DNA of 64,000 bases from Vanessa cardui (GCF_905220365.1 NC_061124.1:4032501-4096500); one strand, 5' to 3'. Shown: positions 1 through 14,179, counted from the stretch's first letter. Program-made: numbers and translations. The notes: a model not told the origin generated them from the letters alone.

Positions 1-2
1 TG

Positions 3-3000
3 TTCCGGCGTACACCTTACACGCACTGGGCGCTCGCCTTCGAAGCGCCACCTCGCTTGGAACTACGAGTACGAGGTCGTTTCCAAGGGAGGCAGCTCAA
101 ACCGAGGCTAGCTGCATTAGTCGCTGCACACATACGACGAGCCGTGGCACAAAGACATACATTACCAAATTATAAAATTCGGTAAGATTATTGACCAAAT
201 ATATTGACCAAAAAGTTTCACTTTTGTCAATATTAACAATTCCAAAAATATTATTGTTGGTGGTTTAAAAAATCACTAACGTTTTGGTCATACATACGTC
301 ATGGTGTTAGTTAAAAAATATGTATTTAATTCCAGATATAAGCCCTTTTTTCCAAAATCAGAACCAGGCAGTACGGATGGAGAAGATGGGCCCACGCCTC
401 ATGGTCGACTGACTGTACGACTAGTTGAAGTAACTCGTTTACACTGGTCTGGGAGTAATGGAAGCGTACGCGCAGCCTTAGCTGTTGACTCACACGGATG
501 GGTTATTATTTTCGTTAATACTTCAAGACTTAATACAAGAAGCCTTTTTCTTTTAGTCTACGTTATTGCCATCAAAATCGTCTTAAATAATCGTCAATGC
601 TGAAATCATTAGCTCAACGATAACATTTTAAAGTAACACGAGATGCCTACCAAATTTTTATCAATTAATAATAGACACAAATTAGACAGACCAAAGGAAC
701 CTGACGAAAAAAAAACAAGAGTTCTAGATGCATTGGTAGTACAATCCCGATTTTGTATACCCTACCCTAATTAAGCACGAATGTACATGTAGTTATATAC
801 CATCAGATGGCTTATTAACTTCGAATTGAGATTGCAATTGTTTATTGATCAAATAAGATATCTTTTTCTTTTTTGCAGGTATCGCTTCGACGCGGAATAT
901 TAGTTCTCGACGTAGTACTGCCCGCAGTGTCCGGGCCACTAGGTCTTGTATGTTGTCAAGGAGTAGGAGCAGTATTAGTCGACACGGTTGTACCAATGTC
1001 GCCCGCGTACAGAGCTGATCTACGACGTGATGATGTTGTATTGGCTATTGACAACAAACCAGTGAACAATGTTGCACAGGTAATGGATTCTTAGAAATTG
1101 GAAATATAAGGTGTCTAACTTGTCTTAAGGATTCGGATATTTTTAAATACAACGTTTAAAGAAAATTAAGCACTGACGGCGTAATTTTTTCAGTTCCAAA
1201 ATTTAACTTTTACTTTTTTATTATGCCATGAAATACAAAAATATATACGAACATCGAATTCATTTCAAAATTTAAAATTTAAATTTATTCAAGTAAACTT
1301 TTACAAGAATTTTGAACTCGTAATTTTACAGGATTGTATTAAATGTAAAGTTTAAACTTACCCAAACAGTGTTCTTTTAAACGTTCGGTATGTAGATTTT
1401 ATTACATATGTAACATTTGAAGTACAAAGTAATATTAGTGATAATCAGTGCTGTGCGTTAGCTCAGCTTATACTGAGTTGAACCCCTTGCTACCTACATT
1501 GTATTCTTTAAATTTAATTATTTTCTTGTGTACAATCGATGTAATGTATGTGTATGTGTAGCAAAGTTAATGGTTTAAATACAATTATTACAACTCCTGC
1601 ATGTCAGCAAGTAGGTATTAACTACACGCATTTTATCTTATATACATTCTGGTGTTGAATAATTGAATATGCCTAATTGATTCGTGTTCTTTTTAACTTA
1701 ATTGCTTTAATGTAATGGTTTTGCGGAATCGAACACTTAACGTTTAAACTTCTTGTAAAAACAATGATTGTCACTGATTCTACAAAAGTATCTAATCAAT
1801 GTTGTTGTGAATATATAAAGCATTGTTGTATATATATTGTCATCCAACTGTAAGTATTTATTGAAAACATTCCGAAGGTAGTTTCTAAAACCAAGATTGT
1901 AAAAATCGAGCAGCTCTTTTGGAAAATGGAATCTCTGGAAAATGTTTTTGTAGAAATTTACGAAATATTTCAAAAGCATAAAAGCAAGCAAGCTTTAGCA
2001 TATATTTTTTTTTTTATTTAAAAACTATTCTTTAACACGATTAGTTGGCTACGTAAAAGTAATCATTTTCTTCAAGACCGGTTCATATAAAGATCTTCAT
2101 ATAAAGATATTCATTGACAATGTATATTTGTTGGCAGGTGGGAAAGCTTTTACGTAGCGTAGAGCGTCGTGCGGTAACAGTTCGTGTGAGAAGAGGAGGC
2201 TCTGGAGGTTCAGCACGTAGAGAAGACGAACCTCGAAAATTGCGCACCAACTTTTCATTCCGACGAGTATCTGAGGTCATGGAAGGAGTTCGCCTTCAGG
2301 GCATGCGTTCAGCTGCTTCTAAAACTAATTTGACTGTATGATTAATTTTTTTAATTGTGGTACTAGTTATTATATTCTGAACTATAAAGTCCAACGTAGT
2401 ATAGTGTTTTTCTACATTATTACAAGTCGTAATTGTTAGAATATTTATTGTCTTTTTTAAAGGAGACGGATTCTCCGTCGAAGTCACCGGAACAACAAAA
2501 TGATGTCGATACCACCGTCAAACAGAAAGCTGAGTCTATACGCCAAATCCCGAAAGCATCAGAAGGCCCCGCAAACTTTGCTCTTCGCAAACGTAGATGT
2601 TCTGTTGAAAACAAATCTTCCGACAGTTCTGCTGGAAGCACGCCCCCCGCTTCCGGTGCTAGTACACCACTGCGACAGGTCACCACGAACAAAACTGTAA
2701 AACACCCGGATATTCCCATTATCAAAATGGATTCATCAGAGTGCAAGGTATCAGAGAAGATAGACAGTACATTAGAAGAAGAAGAAATGTTCGAAACTGG
2801 TGGGCCGAGGCAATGTGAGCATGTAGAGATATGTCAAATGTTTTGGACGAAGACCGTTCCGATTAAGCCAATAATACGATTTGACGAAGAAACCGAATTT
2901 AAACTGAATGAAAATCACAAGTACCTGAATATAAACGTCTGGGCCACGGTGCCGGGCGAGAAAGAAGAAGTTTTATTAGGATATCTTAATATACCTTTAG

Positions 3001-6000
3001 CGGCATTGCTTAGCGAGTGCCAAGATTCAACTGTTCCTCATCATATGAAACGATATCAATTTTTACCACCAGACGTGGATATAAAGTTTAGGTAATATCA
3101 TTATTAGCTAATTTCGTTTAAAATTAGCTTTTTTGGAAAATACCCCAGTTTCACTACTAGTAGTTTTACAATTATTTTAGCATTGATGTTCCTTATTGAT
3201 GTTTTTGTATACAACTTGTTCAAAGAATATATTATATTTTATACTCTTTTTAGGGATATTATTGAAAAATTGTATTTTAATATAAATAAATATTTTTGAG
3301 TTGATAAAAAAAATGCAATTATTTTAATAATGAACATAGATGCGTATGCAAATGCTTGATTAAGTAAATAATTCGATATAGAGCATATTTTAAGTTACAG
3401 TTATTATTAAAATTTATAGTTTTATGCAATAAATTATGCCATTTTATAATATAATTCAAGCAAGAGCCACAAGTTGGCATCACACGCAGGCTTCGAGCCG
3501 TGCTTGTGTTTTGGAGACGCACTGGTTTGGTGGGAGTGGGAGGACGCGGGCCCCCGTGCTCCGCGCGCGCCCACCCGTGGCCAAACGCAACCTCGTCCCG
3601 CGCACGCCGCGCAACCCGCACATTCCGCCCGCACTGTACATGACTTTGTGCGCACGCACTTCCATAGGTCCACGCAGTGCGACTTTTGCAATAAAAAGGT
3701 TCGTGTTTCAACTAAGTGCAATAGAATCACCTACCAAATTGTACTGTCATTGTCTAACAACCTCGAAATATTTATAAATTAAAAAAAAAGATATCTTGAT
3801 TAGTAAACATACCTATTTTTATAGGGAATAATATTATTTTAGACTTCTATGAATTTCTTTTTATGTAGTGTCAAGTCAAGTCAGTGTTATATTATTATAT
3901 CATGATTTTCCAATGATTTCTTTTATTTAAGAGGAGTTGAGATTCCGCACCTCGTCGTCAATTAAAATATTGTAAAAAAATATTAAAAAAAGATGTCGAA
4001 AGTTCTCTATGTATTGTTTTAGCCAAAAGATTGATATAAATATACAATTTTGTGATTGAAAGCTTAGAAGCAGAAAGCGAATGATATCTAATAAGTACTA
4101 ACAAAGGTAATAACGTACTTTGCAGATTTATTTATTTAATTCTAATGAATTTAACTTTTTGTGAAACAACATGGAAATGCCTACTATTAATTAACATATA
4201 CATTTTCAATTATCTTTTTATATAACATATGTGCAACTCAAATAATACCAATTTACGTAACTCCACGTTTTAAATTATTAATATGCTCATTTCTTCCTAG
4301 ATATGGCTCAAAGATGCGATGCAGTGTCGAAATTGTGGATTATGTTGCCACAAGAAATGTGTCACCAAGTGTCAAGAAACTTCTCCTTGTGTTCCGAGGC
4401 AAGACCGAGGTAAATAACCAGGACTTACTGCAAGCTCCTCTGTACTGTAAAAACAACAGCCTATAAATTTCCCACTGCTGGGCTAAGGCCTCCTCTCCCT
4501 TTGAGGAGAGAGGAGAGAGAGAGGAGGTTTGGAACATAATCCACCACGCTGTTCCAATGCTGGTTGTCTCTGTACAGTAAATAAGCAAAATTTGTTTGTT
4601 TGTATGTCGGCAGTAATCTCCGGAACTAAAGATCCAATTCTAAAAATGTATTCACTAGAACAAAAGCTATAAACTGTAAGTACTGTAAGGTACACCAACA
4701 CCGCATAAATTGCATCCGTGAAGCCGAGTAGGGTCATATAGAATATACCACCATACAGCAATACTGAGTATTGTTGTGTTCCGGTAAGGGTAAGTGAGCC
4801 AGTGCAACGCGCAAAAGGAATATAACCTTTCAATTCTCAAGTTTGGTAGCGTATTGGTGATGTAGGAATGGTTACTTTTTGCTGCACTAATTTATATATG
4901 GGTATTGGTGACCACTTACCCTAAAATGTGGGTCCTTATGTCTACCAATGCCTTTAAAATATAAACAGTATTTAGCCGTAAATATATGCTGAAATATTCA
5001 TAGAAATATTATTCAAAAAAGAGTCTCGTCAACAGAATGTTCCACGATTGTCACTAAACAATACCTCCCAAAAGAAGTTTTAAAAGAAAATAGTAGTTCA
5101 TGTGTCGTGAAAACAAACGACTGTCAAAAACATTTTCGGACCTTGTGTTATGGCAACTAGATTCCGTGTGCCACGCATTTGCCATTATTCAATTCTGGCA
5201 ACGGTATAATAACATTTATTATTATAATTGTTACCAACGACATTCGATTCAATTTAAGACACCCGTGTAGGAATTTCTTTGCGTATAACTCATGTACAAA
5301 TATTATTCAATCTTAACCCTTGAAACCACAACATGAAACACGTAAAAAATAAACTTGTCTTGCTTTGTTTCTCCTCTAATTAACGTTGAAAACGGTTTTG
5401 AAATCTCTAGCTCACTATCTATTGTTTTTCTTATTTAAACAACTGAAATATTAATTCGCATTTAATTTTAAATGATTGCTGTGAATATAAACAAAACAGC
5501 TTTTACGACATGAGTATAAAGGATACTTCTTGGCCTTATTACGTTTTAAATATCACAGTTGACATTACGCCAAAAGTATCAAACGAGAAGAAAGACAAAA
5601 ATGCGGCCATTGACCTTATCCTTTTTTCTTTTATATATCAAGCTTAAAAATATACATTTTAAGTAAACAATTCAATAGCGTATCTTCCGTAATAGCTACT
5701 AATCTTAGCTTTAATTTATCAATTGTTCTTTCATATAACAGGCTATTTGACAATGCGAAAAATAAATTGTGAATTATTGTAATCAGTGTATATTAAGAGT
5801 CTAAAAATGGTAATTTACTAACGAAAGTTGAAAATAATACTTCATTTATTCAAAAATCCCTCAATAAAAATGTATTTTTTCAAACGTTTTTCACGTGACA
5901 CAAAACGCTCCTGATTGACTGATCTTATAATGATGATCACTTTCTTGTAAACCTTGCTTTTCTACTATATGTACCACAGATTAAAATACAGGAAAGTGAC

Positions 6001-9000
6001 GTCACTGACCCCATTGCAGCGTCATATTGTCCAAGTAGCGTTTTTGCGCGCTATTTAAATATGGAATTTTTAATATGATATTTTTCGGCAAATATGAACT
6101 AGAAATAAAAATATCAACTTCTACTGGGTTCCTTAACTTCTACTAAATAATATAAAATCGATTTTAAAAACCAGTCAAATAGCCTATTAGCACCACATAT
6201 AAAGTTTTAGACCAAATATAATACTATCTTTAGAAAATGTAAAATGTATTTGAATATTTCACATAAAAATATGTATTTGTTACTGTAATAACGAACTACA
6301 ATTAAACATATTTGACCCAATATAATGTGCGGACGTTGCAAATTTAATTACTGGATAGATTAAGAATATATCTTGCGTAATAGACTTTGTAAGAGCTGTT
6401 ACATGAAGTTTGATAATTGCATTTCGATGTGTCACGAATAAAATAAAAGTTTAGACGATTGCGTGAATATTACGTGCGAGATGCGAGCAACGCGGATGCG
6501 ATGTTTCCTTATGTGCCACTATTCCTAATTGTAGCGTTACTCATGTTAAAATAATCGGTGCAACAAACACTAATTATAAGCCAATTACGGTCAAATAAAA
6601 GCAGAATTAAGTTCCATTTTAATGGAATTTTCAAACGTTAATTTTGTTATAACTTTACTGTATGTTGTGATATATTTTTTATTACCCAAGATTTACGTGA
6701 ATTTTAGAAACGGATTGAATTGTAGTATTTGCTAATATGTAATAATTTAATCAAAATAATATTTGGGAATAAATCGGAGATAAAACATGTGCACCCGCCG
6801 AAACGGGTCAATCGTGTTTCTATTTTTAGTTCTATATGCGAGGTAATTTCTATGTTTCTTTGTTGCTACTTTAGCTTGTATTTGGCTACTTACTGAAAAT
6901 AAACAAACTAAGCACTTGTTGTTGTTAAATACAATGTATCTTCAAATAAAATAATAATAATCACTAATAACCCACATAAATATTTAAAGTATGTTTGGCT
7001 TTTATAAAAAATAATCTATATTACACACACTGTCACAGCCCATAAATATTGGCGCTGCATAATTTTTTTCTTATATAAATCATTTCTTAGTTAACGAATT
7101 CGCCACCTACATTTGGAATATGATGTTATGTCACTTTTACACTGGCTTACTTATCCTTCAAACCGGAACACAAGATCACTAGATGTTACTGCTTAACGGT
7201 GGAATATATGATAGGTGGGATTTTGCTGCCCAAACGGACTTGCACAAAGCCCTATGACAAAGTACAAGGACGTCTTTGGTATTCAAACTTAGGCTCACTT
7301 TAGAAAATAGCATACGTATGTCGTATATAGACAGATAACTAAATACATTTCGCATTTATAATATTAGAATATATATTATCGGATGGCATTTGTTTTCTTT
7401 CAGATCTGAATGCAGGTGGAAGTTGTCCACCACCAGAGTTAATAATGACTGAACCAGATATCATTATAGATCCTGATTCCGACGATGATGAAAAATCTGA
7501 AAGAAAGGACTCTTTGGATGTCCATGAAGAAGGTAACAATTGTGGTAAAATACTCATGTATTAATATAAGCTAATTAGAAAAGATGCTCTTTGTTCTTTC
7601 TGATTTCTAATACACATCCAGAACACAAATATTATGTAATAGAACTTGATCTTTGTCATAAAACATAAATAATTGAGTTAGAATACAAAATAACTTAGAT
7701 AGTTACGCTAACGCTAAATGTTTTATAGATGTGCTTTCATTTTTCATTAATATGTTATCTCTCAACAAATTGGTCAACTCAATAGTCAATCGCATGAAAG
7801 TATTTTCGAAGATTTGAATGTTTCTAAATAATGTTACCAAGAAACGTTTGATTTTAAATTTAATTTCTCTTTGTACAGACGAGCTTCTTGAATGCTGACG
7901 AAAACGTTATTAACTCACCCGGATTCTTCTGACACGTTCCAACACAAATATGTTCAGGTTTTTCTCACTGTCAGTGTTTACCCCAGATCTTTGTGATTTT
8001 ACGAAAATTTCAGAGAAACATTTGTTTGTGTTAAACGCCTTTTAACGAATAATTTATCCCTTTTAATCATCATGCTAGATGGATGCCTTGATAGTTTACC
8101 GTTTAGTAATATATTAGTCCCTATCTGAATTTTGCGGTATATGGCTTCGTGAAATGTTTTTATTTTTGCTTTATTCTTTTGTTTTATATTTTAGTTTTTG
8201 TCGTAATAATTTCTTGTATATTATTTTACTATTACTCTTGAGTTATTATAGTATTATTACTCTTGAGTTCAGTGTAGTCATAAATAGGTTTTATAGATAA
8301 TATCTTGAAGACTGAAAAGTAATTGGAAACACAAATTATACACAAACATTTTTAGCAAATTGAGAACAAAGGAAACAGCATGTCTATAGAATTAGACGCT
8401 TATCGCTAAACGGGAAACAGAACGATTATTTGCTGCAAACTAAATATAAATAATAGATTTATATGTGCCTCTATAATATTATTAGGAAATAAAGCGAATT
8501 AACTTCGAAATAATATTACCCGTAGTTGCTTGATTTATCGAGCGCATCCAATTAAAAAACCCTCTCTAGCGAGCCTTTCTAGACACCTTCAAGTGCGACC
8601 ATTTTACTCAACTTTATTTTTTGTGCAATCAGAAGTTTTTTTCCAAATTCTTAACAAATTAAGAAATTTCGGTATTACAATCATAGAATGTACGGTCTGG
8701 TTTAATTTATTTTCAAGGATAATGACTCACGTTGAGTAATTGAAAGACAATGCAACATAGTTCTTATGTGTTATCTACGATCTCGTTGAGGTTACCGAGA
8801 TCCCCGATGTGCTAACCAATTAGTAAAAACTTCATATGAAAATGGATTTTAATTGTATAAGCAATACGATGTATAACGCAATAACTAGTTTAATGTTTTG
8901 TATTTATTAGACTGGGGAATGGTTGTACATATTTCCTACGTATATGATACATCTATTCAAAGTGGTGTTTATAATTATTTTATATAATAAAAAAAGTTAC

Positions 9001-10167
9001 CTAATATATGTTTGAAGAAATTATAAAGTTTTGTTAATTGGTCAAACAACATTATTAAAAGTAATTACTAATCGTCAAACACAAGGAAAAGAAATTTATT
9101 ATTTTCAATTTAATTAGGCATAGAAATAGAGGAAATGTGCGTAATTGCTTAAGACATAAATAATTGTTGTACTAGTGACAACATATACAAATATGATATA
9201 TTACGGAATCTACAAAACATCAAAGTTATTATTTATATCATCGTAGAGAAATATGTGTTCTTTTTTTGTTTTCATGATAAATTTATTATTATTATTAATA
9301 TATGTTATATTGTTTTTTGTTGCATTACAAAGGTGGGGGTGCAATGAGTGCGTTGATGGCGGGATTACGACGCGCAGGCTCTGCACACTCCCTATCCGCC
9401 CCCAAGAGCAACGCGTCCTCCCGCTCCTTGCCACCCTCACCCAGCCATACTCCTAGGTACAAAATGAGTTTACTATTTATTTACATTTTCTATTATTTTA
9501 AATTCGACGTTTCATATCGTTAAACTATGCTTTTTATTATTAAATTCATTTAACGAGGAAAGACCAATGTGTTTTTTTTAAGTTTTTACAAGTCATTGTA
9601 ACATCAATGACCTTTTAAAATATGATTATCCTTATTATAATTATTTTATGGTCAGGCTTGTGTGAGGCGCTAGTCCAACAATAACATAAGGTTTATGATT
9701 AATCGTTGATTGTTTTTTGGTATAAAAACATAAATATATACGGTCAACTAGGAAACAATCACTAGAATCGAACAATCCGTTCGGCGGATGCGGCGCAACT
9801 TGGTTGGCTCAAGGCGGCGTCGCAGCGATGCTGCAACCCGCGCTCCGCAGTGCGCTGCCGCCCGATGCGCTTCTCGCCGCTGCACGCGACTCCGCGCCCG
9901 ATCTCGCCGGCAAGCTCACCCCTACACAGATACATGAAATGGTACAAACTCATACTAGGAATTCTTGATCCTCATAAGTTTATAGATTAAACAGACTAAA
10001 ATTTATAATGGCAGCTACAAGCGGTACGCGAAGAGCTATCGTCAGTGGACGCGGGCGGCGAGGAGGGCGGCGAGGGGCGTGCGTGCGCACTGACCGCACT
10101 CATGCTGCACTGCTGCGCCGCAGCACAGCTCGCACAGCAACGTGCCGCCGACGGCCTCAACACTTGA
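3..10167 (+). CDS. PDZD8: PDZD8, 3' two thirds of the gene (11 exons)
   Basis: Tether and lipid-transfer protein of ER contact sites (family knowledge). Exons read by phase: 3-181, 336-501, 879-1079, 2138-2335, 2463-3091, 3461-3698, 4301-4409, 7404-7532, 9333-9456, 9752-9941, 10015-10167 (stop TGA 10165-10167). They sum to 2,316 nt, one open frame of about 771 residues. The first exon encodes the end of the SMP domain (YTHWALAFEAPPRLEL, then HTLPNYKIR), so the N-terminal membrane anchor and most of SMP lie left of the window. PDZ is in 879-1079, a C2-like domain in 2463-3091, a C1 zinc finger spans 3461-4409, and the last two exons are helical. The acceptor at 3461 (TTCAAG) was chosen because it is the only nearby one that keeps phase; the donor at 502 (GTTATT) is weak. 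Human PDZD8 is about 1,150 residues. Confidence 0.9.
879..1079 (+). CDS. PDZD8: PDZD8 exon carrying the PDZ domain core
   Basis: A 67-residue phase-0 exon. It shows a PDZ-like carboxylate-loop region (GPLGLVCCQGVGAVLVDTV) followed by SPAYRADLRRDDVVLAIDNK, the usual pattern of strand, helix and 'GD.I..ING' turn. PDZ domains bind C-terminal peptides. In PDZD8 the domain follows the SMP domain, which agrees with the exon order here. The acceptor is TTTTGCAG before 879 and the donor is CAG|GTAATG at 1080. Confidence 0.85.
2463..3091 (+). CDS. PDZD8: PDZD8 exon carrying Ser-rich linker and C2-like domain
   Basis: The largest PDZD8 exon in the window, 629 nt. Its first 110 or so residues are a polar Ser/Lys/Glu-rich linker (SPSKSPEQQND, then SSAGSTPPASGAS). 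The remainder is a beta-rich C2-like segment, with YLNINVWATVPGEKEEVLLG and LNIPLAALL as the typical strand and loop pattern. It lacks an obvious full set of Ca2+-binding aspartates, so Ca2+ dependence should not be assumed. It ends in phase 2 at AG|GTAATA. Confidence 0.8.
3461..4409 (+). CDS. PDZD8: PDZD8 C1 (zinc) domain, split by an intron
   Basis: Two exons (3461-3698, 4301-4409) join inside a C1 domain. The ligand order is visible: HDF, then CDFC in the first exon, and CRNC, H, C, C and C in the second (QCRNCGLCCHKKCVTKC). The first Cys pair is 12 residues after the His, as in canonical C1 domains. The spacing after CDFC is shorter than in PKC-type C1, which suggests an atypical C1. Upstream, 3461-3600 encodes a segment with the LCFGD motif that precedes C1 in PDZD8 proteins. 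Confidence 0.85.
4438..4583 (-). mobile_element. SINE-A 3' fragment
   Basis: Only the tail half is present (ACAGCCTATAAATTTCCCAC, then GGTTTGGAACATAATCCACC). The tRNA head is missing, as in a truncated or decayed copy. A further fragment of the same family lies at 51363-51448 on the plus strand. Confidence 0.75.
5739..6189. mobile_element. MITE-D copy 1
   Basis: Terminal inverted repeats AGGCTATTTGAC and GTCAAATAGCCT bound an AT-rich, non-coding 450-bp element. Copies 2 and 3 are at 44315-44720 and 47216-47655. It contains a palindromic CRE-like TGACGTCA and an E-box CACGTGAC. Confidence 0.85.
7404..10167 (+). CDS. PDZD8: PDZD8 C-terminal exons
   Basis: Four exons. 7404-7532 encodes a proline- and Asp/Glu-rich segment (SDDDEKSERKDSLDVHEE). 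9333-9456 is Ser/Ala-rich (SAPKSNASSRSLPPSPSHTP), probably disordered. 9752-9941 is a helical, Ala/Leu-rich block. 10015-10167 is a probable coiled-coil end beginning LQAVREELSSV. The final codons are followed by a candidate AATAAA at 10237-10242, about 70 bp past the stop. The order matches the disordered linker and C-terminal coiled coil of PDZD8. Confidence 0.85.
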
Positions 10168-13100
10168 TACCATTAAATGTATTGGTCATTATCATTTGTG
10201 ACTTTTATTATGCTTCTTAAAGATATCCTCCTAGCTAATAAATATTTCAATTTTTCGGGGTAAAAAGGGTAATAAACGTAGCTATTTATCTAAACTTGGG
10301 CGGAAGCTGCATGCGAAATATACTATAATAATATTGTGTGCAATGATATTGTAATAAACAGATATGTTATACCCATACTAAACAACAGAAAAAAGTGTGC
10401 CGCGCCGGGGACCGTTTATTTTACATTTCGTTACAAGTAAAAAGGTTAGCTTGATAAAAAACAATAAGTAAAAGGGATAACTAGTTGTTTTAATTACGCA
10501 AAACGTATTACTACCTAATTATGATGTATTACAACGTATTACTGGCATAATTATGATGAAAACGACTAAAGGCAAACGTCCCAATTAGGACGTTTTCTAG
10601 TCTTCACTTTTTGCGCGTTAATGACATATCTGTTTACTAGAACATCATTGGTTGTGTGTCAGTATTCAGTTTTTTCACTGTATGGAAAAAATAGTTTCGG
10701 GTGAAAACCATTTAAATATAACATACTCGTACTTTAAAATGACCTTAAATTACTGCTACAGGTCAAGAATTTTTCTCATATAAAACTTAAAAGTAAGACA
10801 ATTCAAAATATATTAAAAAAATGAGAATGAACTTAATCCACCACGAGTGATGTACGATGTATGAAGTTCTAAAAATTTTAAGATTATTTTCTTCCACCGC
10901 CACTTAATAAGCAAAATATAAGTCTGCCTTTAGTTTAATATTTAGGCTCACTGAAGAACACCTACTGAATTATATCCATTTGAAAATGTGTTAGTTGTCA
11001 GAGATAAATAGAGAGATTAAAAAAACAGATTTACAACGTTGGAAATGAACAACACTGCCAAACCTATAAAGTTATATAAACATTTATATTTATCACTATA
11101 AAAACAAACTAAACTTAATTTAGATTGAGCTAATAATCCCATCTGGATATTATTCCAAAACAAAGAAAATTCGTAGATTTACAATCGATTAATTCACGAA
11201 TTACTCATTTCAATATCTCTTCCAAGTGCATAAAAGCTATTTTCCTGTATCACAAATACGGAGCAAAGACCCTCGCGCATATTGAACTGCGTCGAATGTC
11301 CGTTTAGAGTGGGAATTGGCTCTTTTCCAGTTTTTCCTGAAATAGCACAAAGGATCGACCTCAACATTTTGCGATGAAAAAACTTCTGCGAAATGTCAGC
11401 GGTCGCATTATGGCGGAAAATTTGGTGCGTCACACGCATAAGTGTACAGCTATAATACACGCTGACTCTCACAATGAGCGTAGTCATAGTTACTACTGGC
11501 ATGTGACGAATCTTGTCATATTTATAATTTTAATGATGAAATATACAGTAAGAGTAACACTTCATAGTTATAATAAAGACTTAAACAATACGATCTTTTA
11601 TTCACGCATATTACACAGATAATAAAAGTTTATTTAAAAACAAATCTTTCCATTACAAATACTAAGTACTTTTTATAATAGTCTTTTTTTTTAATTCGAC
11701 GGTTGATTTTTACAAGTGTAGAGATATCGGGGCCATGAAAAATATTTTGAAACTTAATATTTCAATCAAAAGGTCTATATTTCATTCCGTCTAATTTGGC
11801 GTAATTTGTAACGTCTGACATTCCAAGTATAAACAATCTAATGCGGAAATTTCAACATGAAGTATACCTCTTCGCTCTGCTTTTTGCAGTGGCGAAACAA
11901 TTTCGCCGCGATGTACATATTTATGTTCTTAATAAATAAACACTCGTCTCGAACTAGGTCGCAAGAGGAGGAAGATACTTTCATAAATTCGAGGTTACAA
12001 GTTCTGAAAACTTTACATTTTATTGTAACATGTTGTCGGGTGTTCGATAACGATTTGAATTTATTTTATGTATGAAGTAGTGGATAACTTTCAAATATAA
12101 ATAAACATCTAGAGTCTAGACACTGCAAACATTGATTAATAAATACCACAATTATGGAATAGGTAATAAATACACATATCGCAACCCGGTAGAGGCATAT
12201 AAATCAACAAGAATGTTATTAAATACTCTTTGAAATATAAAATAATCTCTAGGTTCCTAACCATAAGATCACAAGAATGCATGGACATAAAATACTTTGC
12301 AATTATACGTCTATCATAATTGATTTTTATGATAGTATGTAAAATTCTTCCACTAATATAGATTATACCTAAGTCCAAATAAATATTATATGACCATAAA
12401 CATTATATAATCATAGCAGTCTCAAGAACTGGACTCAATGCTCATTGTAGATCAAAATTATAGAACAAATTCCACATAGTGTTTCCTTGTTTACTTTCAC
12501 GAAAAATAAATAGAATGATTTTAATCGTAGCACGGGACTCGGGAATATAGTCTTGGCATTCATTCAAGGTTGCCAAAGTTGAAATTTTGCGTCTCTGTTT
12601 GGCCAAGACATGAAAACAGTGCGTTGAACGGACGCCGGTACGACGTCAGACTGACGCAAATAAATAAGTTTCGTTGTTAAATATGAATAACTAAAACAAA
12701 AGAACATGTTTTAGCGATATATAAGATAAAATGTATCTATTATTGTTTTAATTATTTTTAAGTAAAATAATACTTTAATATTGTCTTCTTTATTTCAAGC
12801 TTTCTTTTATTTAAGGAAAGAAACAAGCGAATAGACCAGTTATCTGATAAGACAATCAAATTGATAGGTAAGTAGTCACCACACTTGCACTGTATGAATT
12901 TAAACCTGTCTTCTAATACCGTCAAGGCGCCTAAAAAAAAAACAAAACAACAGAATAAATAACTTATTTATCCCATTGCATCGCTTTGTGTGATAGTTGA
13001 TAAATCAAGGTCCATAGTAAATCATTAATAAGTACATTTGTTTTCATATTGATATTGTTAGCGATTATGTAAACACGATAATTTATTTGATACAGGTATA

Positions 13101-13900
13101 TTTACCTACTTTTATAACAGAATGAATCATACACAAAGTGAAATTACAGCAATCAAGTTCTGCAATGAGTTACAACAATGTTCGCTATGCACATGCACAG
13201 AGAATTAGGCTGGAAATTTTTATTCGAACGAGCCCGTATTCTTTCACATTGAACTCACAACGATTGCACACAATCGACAATTACGTTAATACAAAGGCCA
13301 TTTGATTGCTGAGTTCTCGAGATCACAATACGATATTGAACGTGACAAACAAAATCAAATACAAAATAAGTATATATTATCGAAATGTGTACAAAATTTC
13401 GTTAATATACTCAATTATACCTCATCTAAATATACATTTTTTTTTACATCTAAGGTGAATTTGACTAAGCTTCTGAAAATGATTTCAATGCCGATTTGAA
13501 ATTTACTTTCACCTTCATAATGACAAGAAGTTTATTATAACAAAAAGCAGGAAAAATCACACTATCCTTAACGCTTTCATTGCTGTTACCAACTATGTAA
13601 TAAATAATATAATAATATTTAATAAAAATTCTTTATCAGTATCACAAATAGGCTTACGATGACCTTCTACAATAAAATAAGAGAAAATTTAGTACCGAAG
13701 CTTTTTATGTTCTTTTTTTTAAATATCCTCATTTTTTTATTCTTCCAAATATTGTTTAGTTTCAGGACGTAGCAGTAAAAAATATTTTATATTTACGCAG
13801 CAAAAGGAAGCATAGACTCCTTTGTTTATAGGGTCCGATTATTTATAAATCCTGCTCCCATACATTTTCCACGTGCTTCCGCGAGGAAAGCGAACTTGAG
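10168..13900. other. intergenic region, no supported gene
   Basis: AT-rich DNA between PDZD8 and the first LRRC20 exon. The longest open frame (11194-11502, minus, 102 residues) has no recognisable motif and no splice context. A small inverted repeat AAACGTCC..GGACGTTT sits near 10578-10600. A GC-richer patch at about 12570-12660 could be regulatory but carries no motif I can assign. Confidence 0.6.
10237..10242 (+). terminator. candidate PDZD8 poly(A) signal
   Basis: AATAAA 70 bp after the PDZD8 stop codon, followed by a T-rich stretch. A second AATAAA is near 10355. Confidence 0.5.
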
Positions 13901-13986
13901 TCAACTGCGCAAACGGTGGAAGGGAGACAGGCGTTTGTTGTTGTTGCTATCTAGCTCACGCGCCACGCTTCTTTGTTTTGGCGACG

Positions 13987-13993
13987 ATATAAA
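13987..13993 (+). promoter_or_regulatory. candidate TATA box for distal LRRC20 promoter
   Basis: TATAAAG lies in a locally GC-richer stretch (13870-14110), about 190 bp before the ATG of the distal first exon. An E-box CACGTG lies near 13871. A second TATAAA-like site is at about 14068. The call is based on spacing only. Confidence 0.4.
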
Positions 13994-14179
13994 GGCTGGA
14001 GGAACGCTTCGCTCGAATTTACAACTGTTGCCGTTCACCCAGGCGCTTTTGCGTTTCGGAGCGGTGTATAAAGAAAATATAAATACGTGTTTATTCTCCC
14101 ACTTGGATCTCGTCAGGCATTTGTGATATATTACCAGTGATCACTGAAACTGAGGAGTGCAGTGTTTTCAAGTGCAGTG

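Larger units (their letters stand above)
4410..7403 (+). other. long PDZD8 intron with repeat fragments
   Basis: No exon is supported between the two halves of the PDZD8 3' region. It holds an antisense SINE-A fragment (about 4438-4583), a degenerate copy of repeat C (about 4687-4945), a complete MITE-D copy (5739-6189) and a decayed antisense repeat-C piece (about 7138-7260). The rest is simple AT-rich DNA. The next intron (7533-9332) shows nothing recognisable. Confidence 0.7.

Noticed and set aside
8530..8739. 69-residue frame in a PDZD8 intron
   Set aside because: No motif, no splice context in phase with the flanking PDZD8 exons, which already join correctly without it.
11194..11502. 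102-residue open frame on the minus strand
   Set aside because: No recognisable motif, no codon bias unlike the surroundings, no splice or promoter context; length is compatible with chance.
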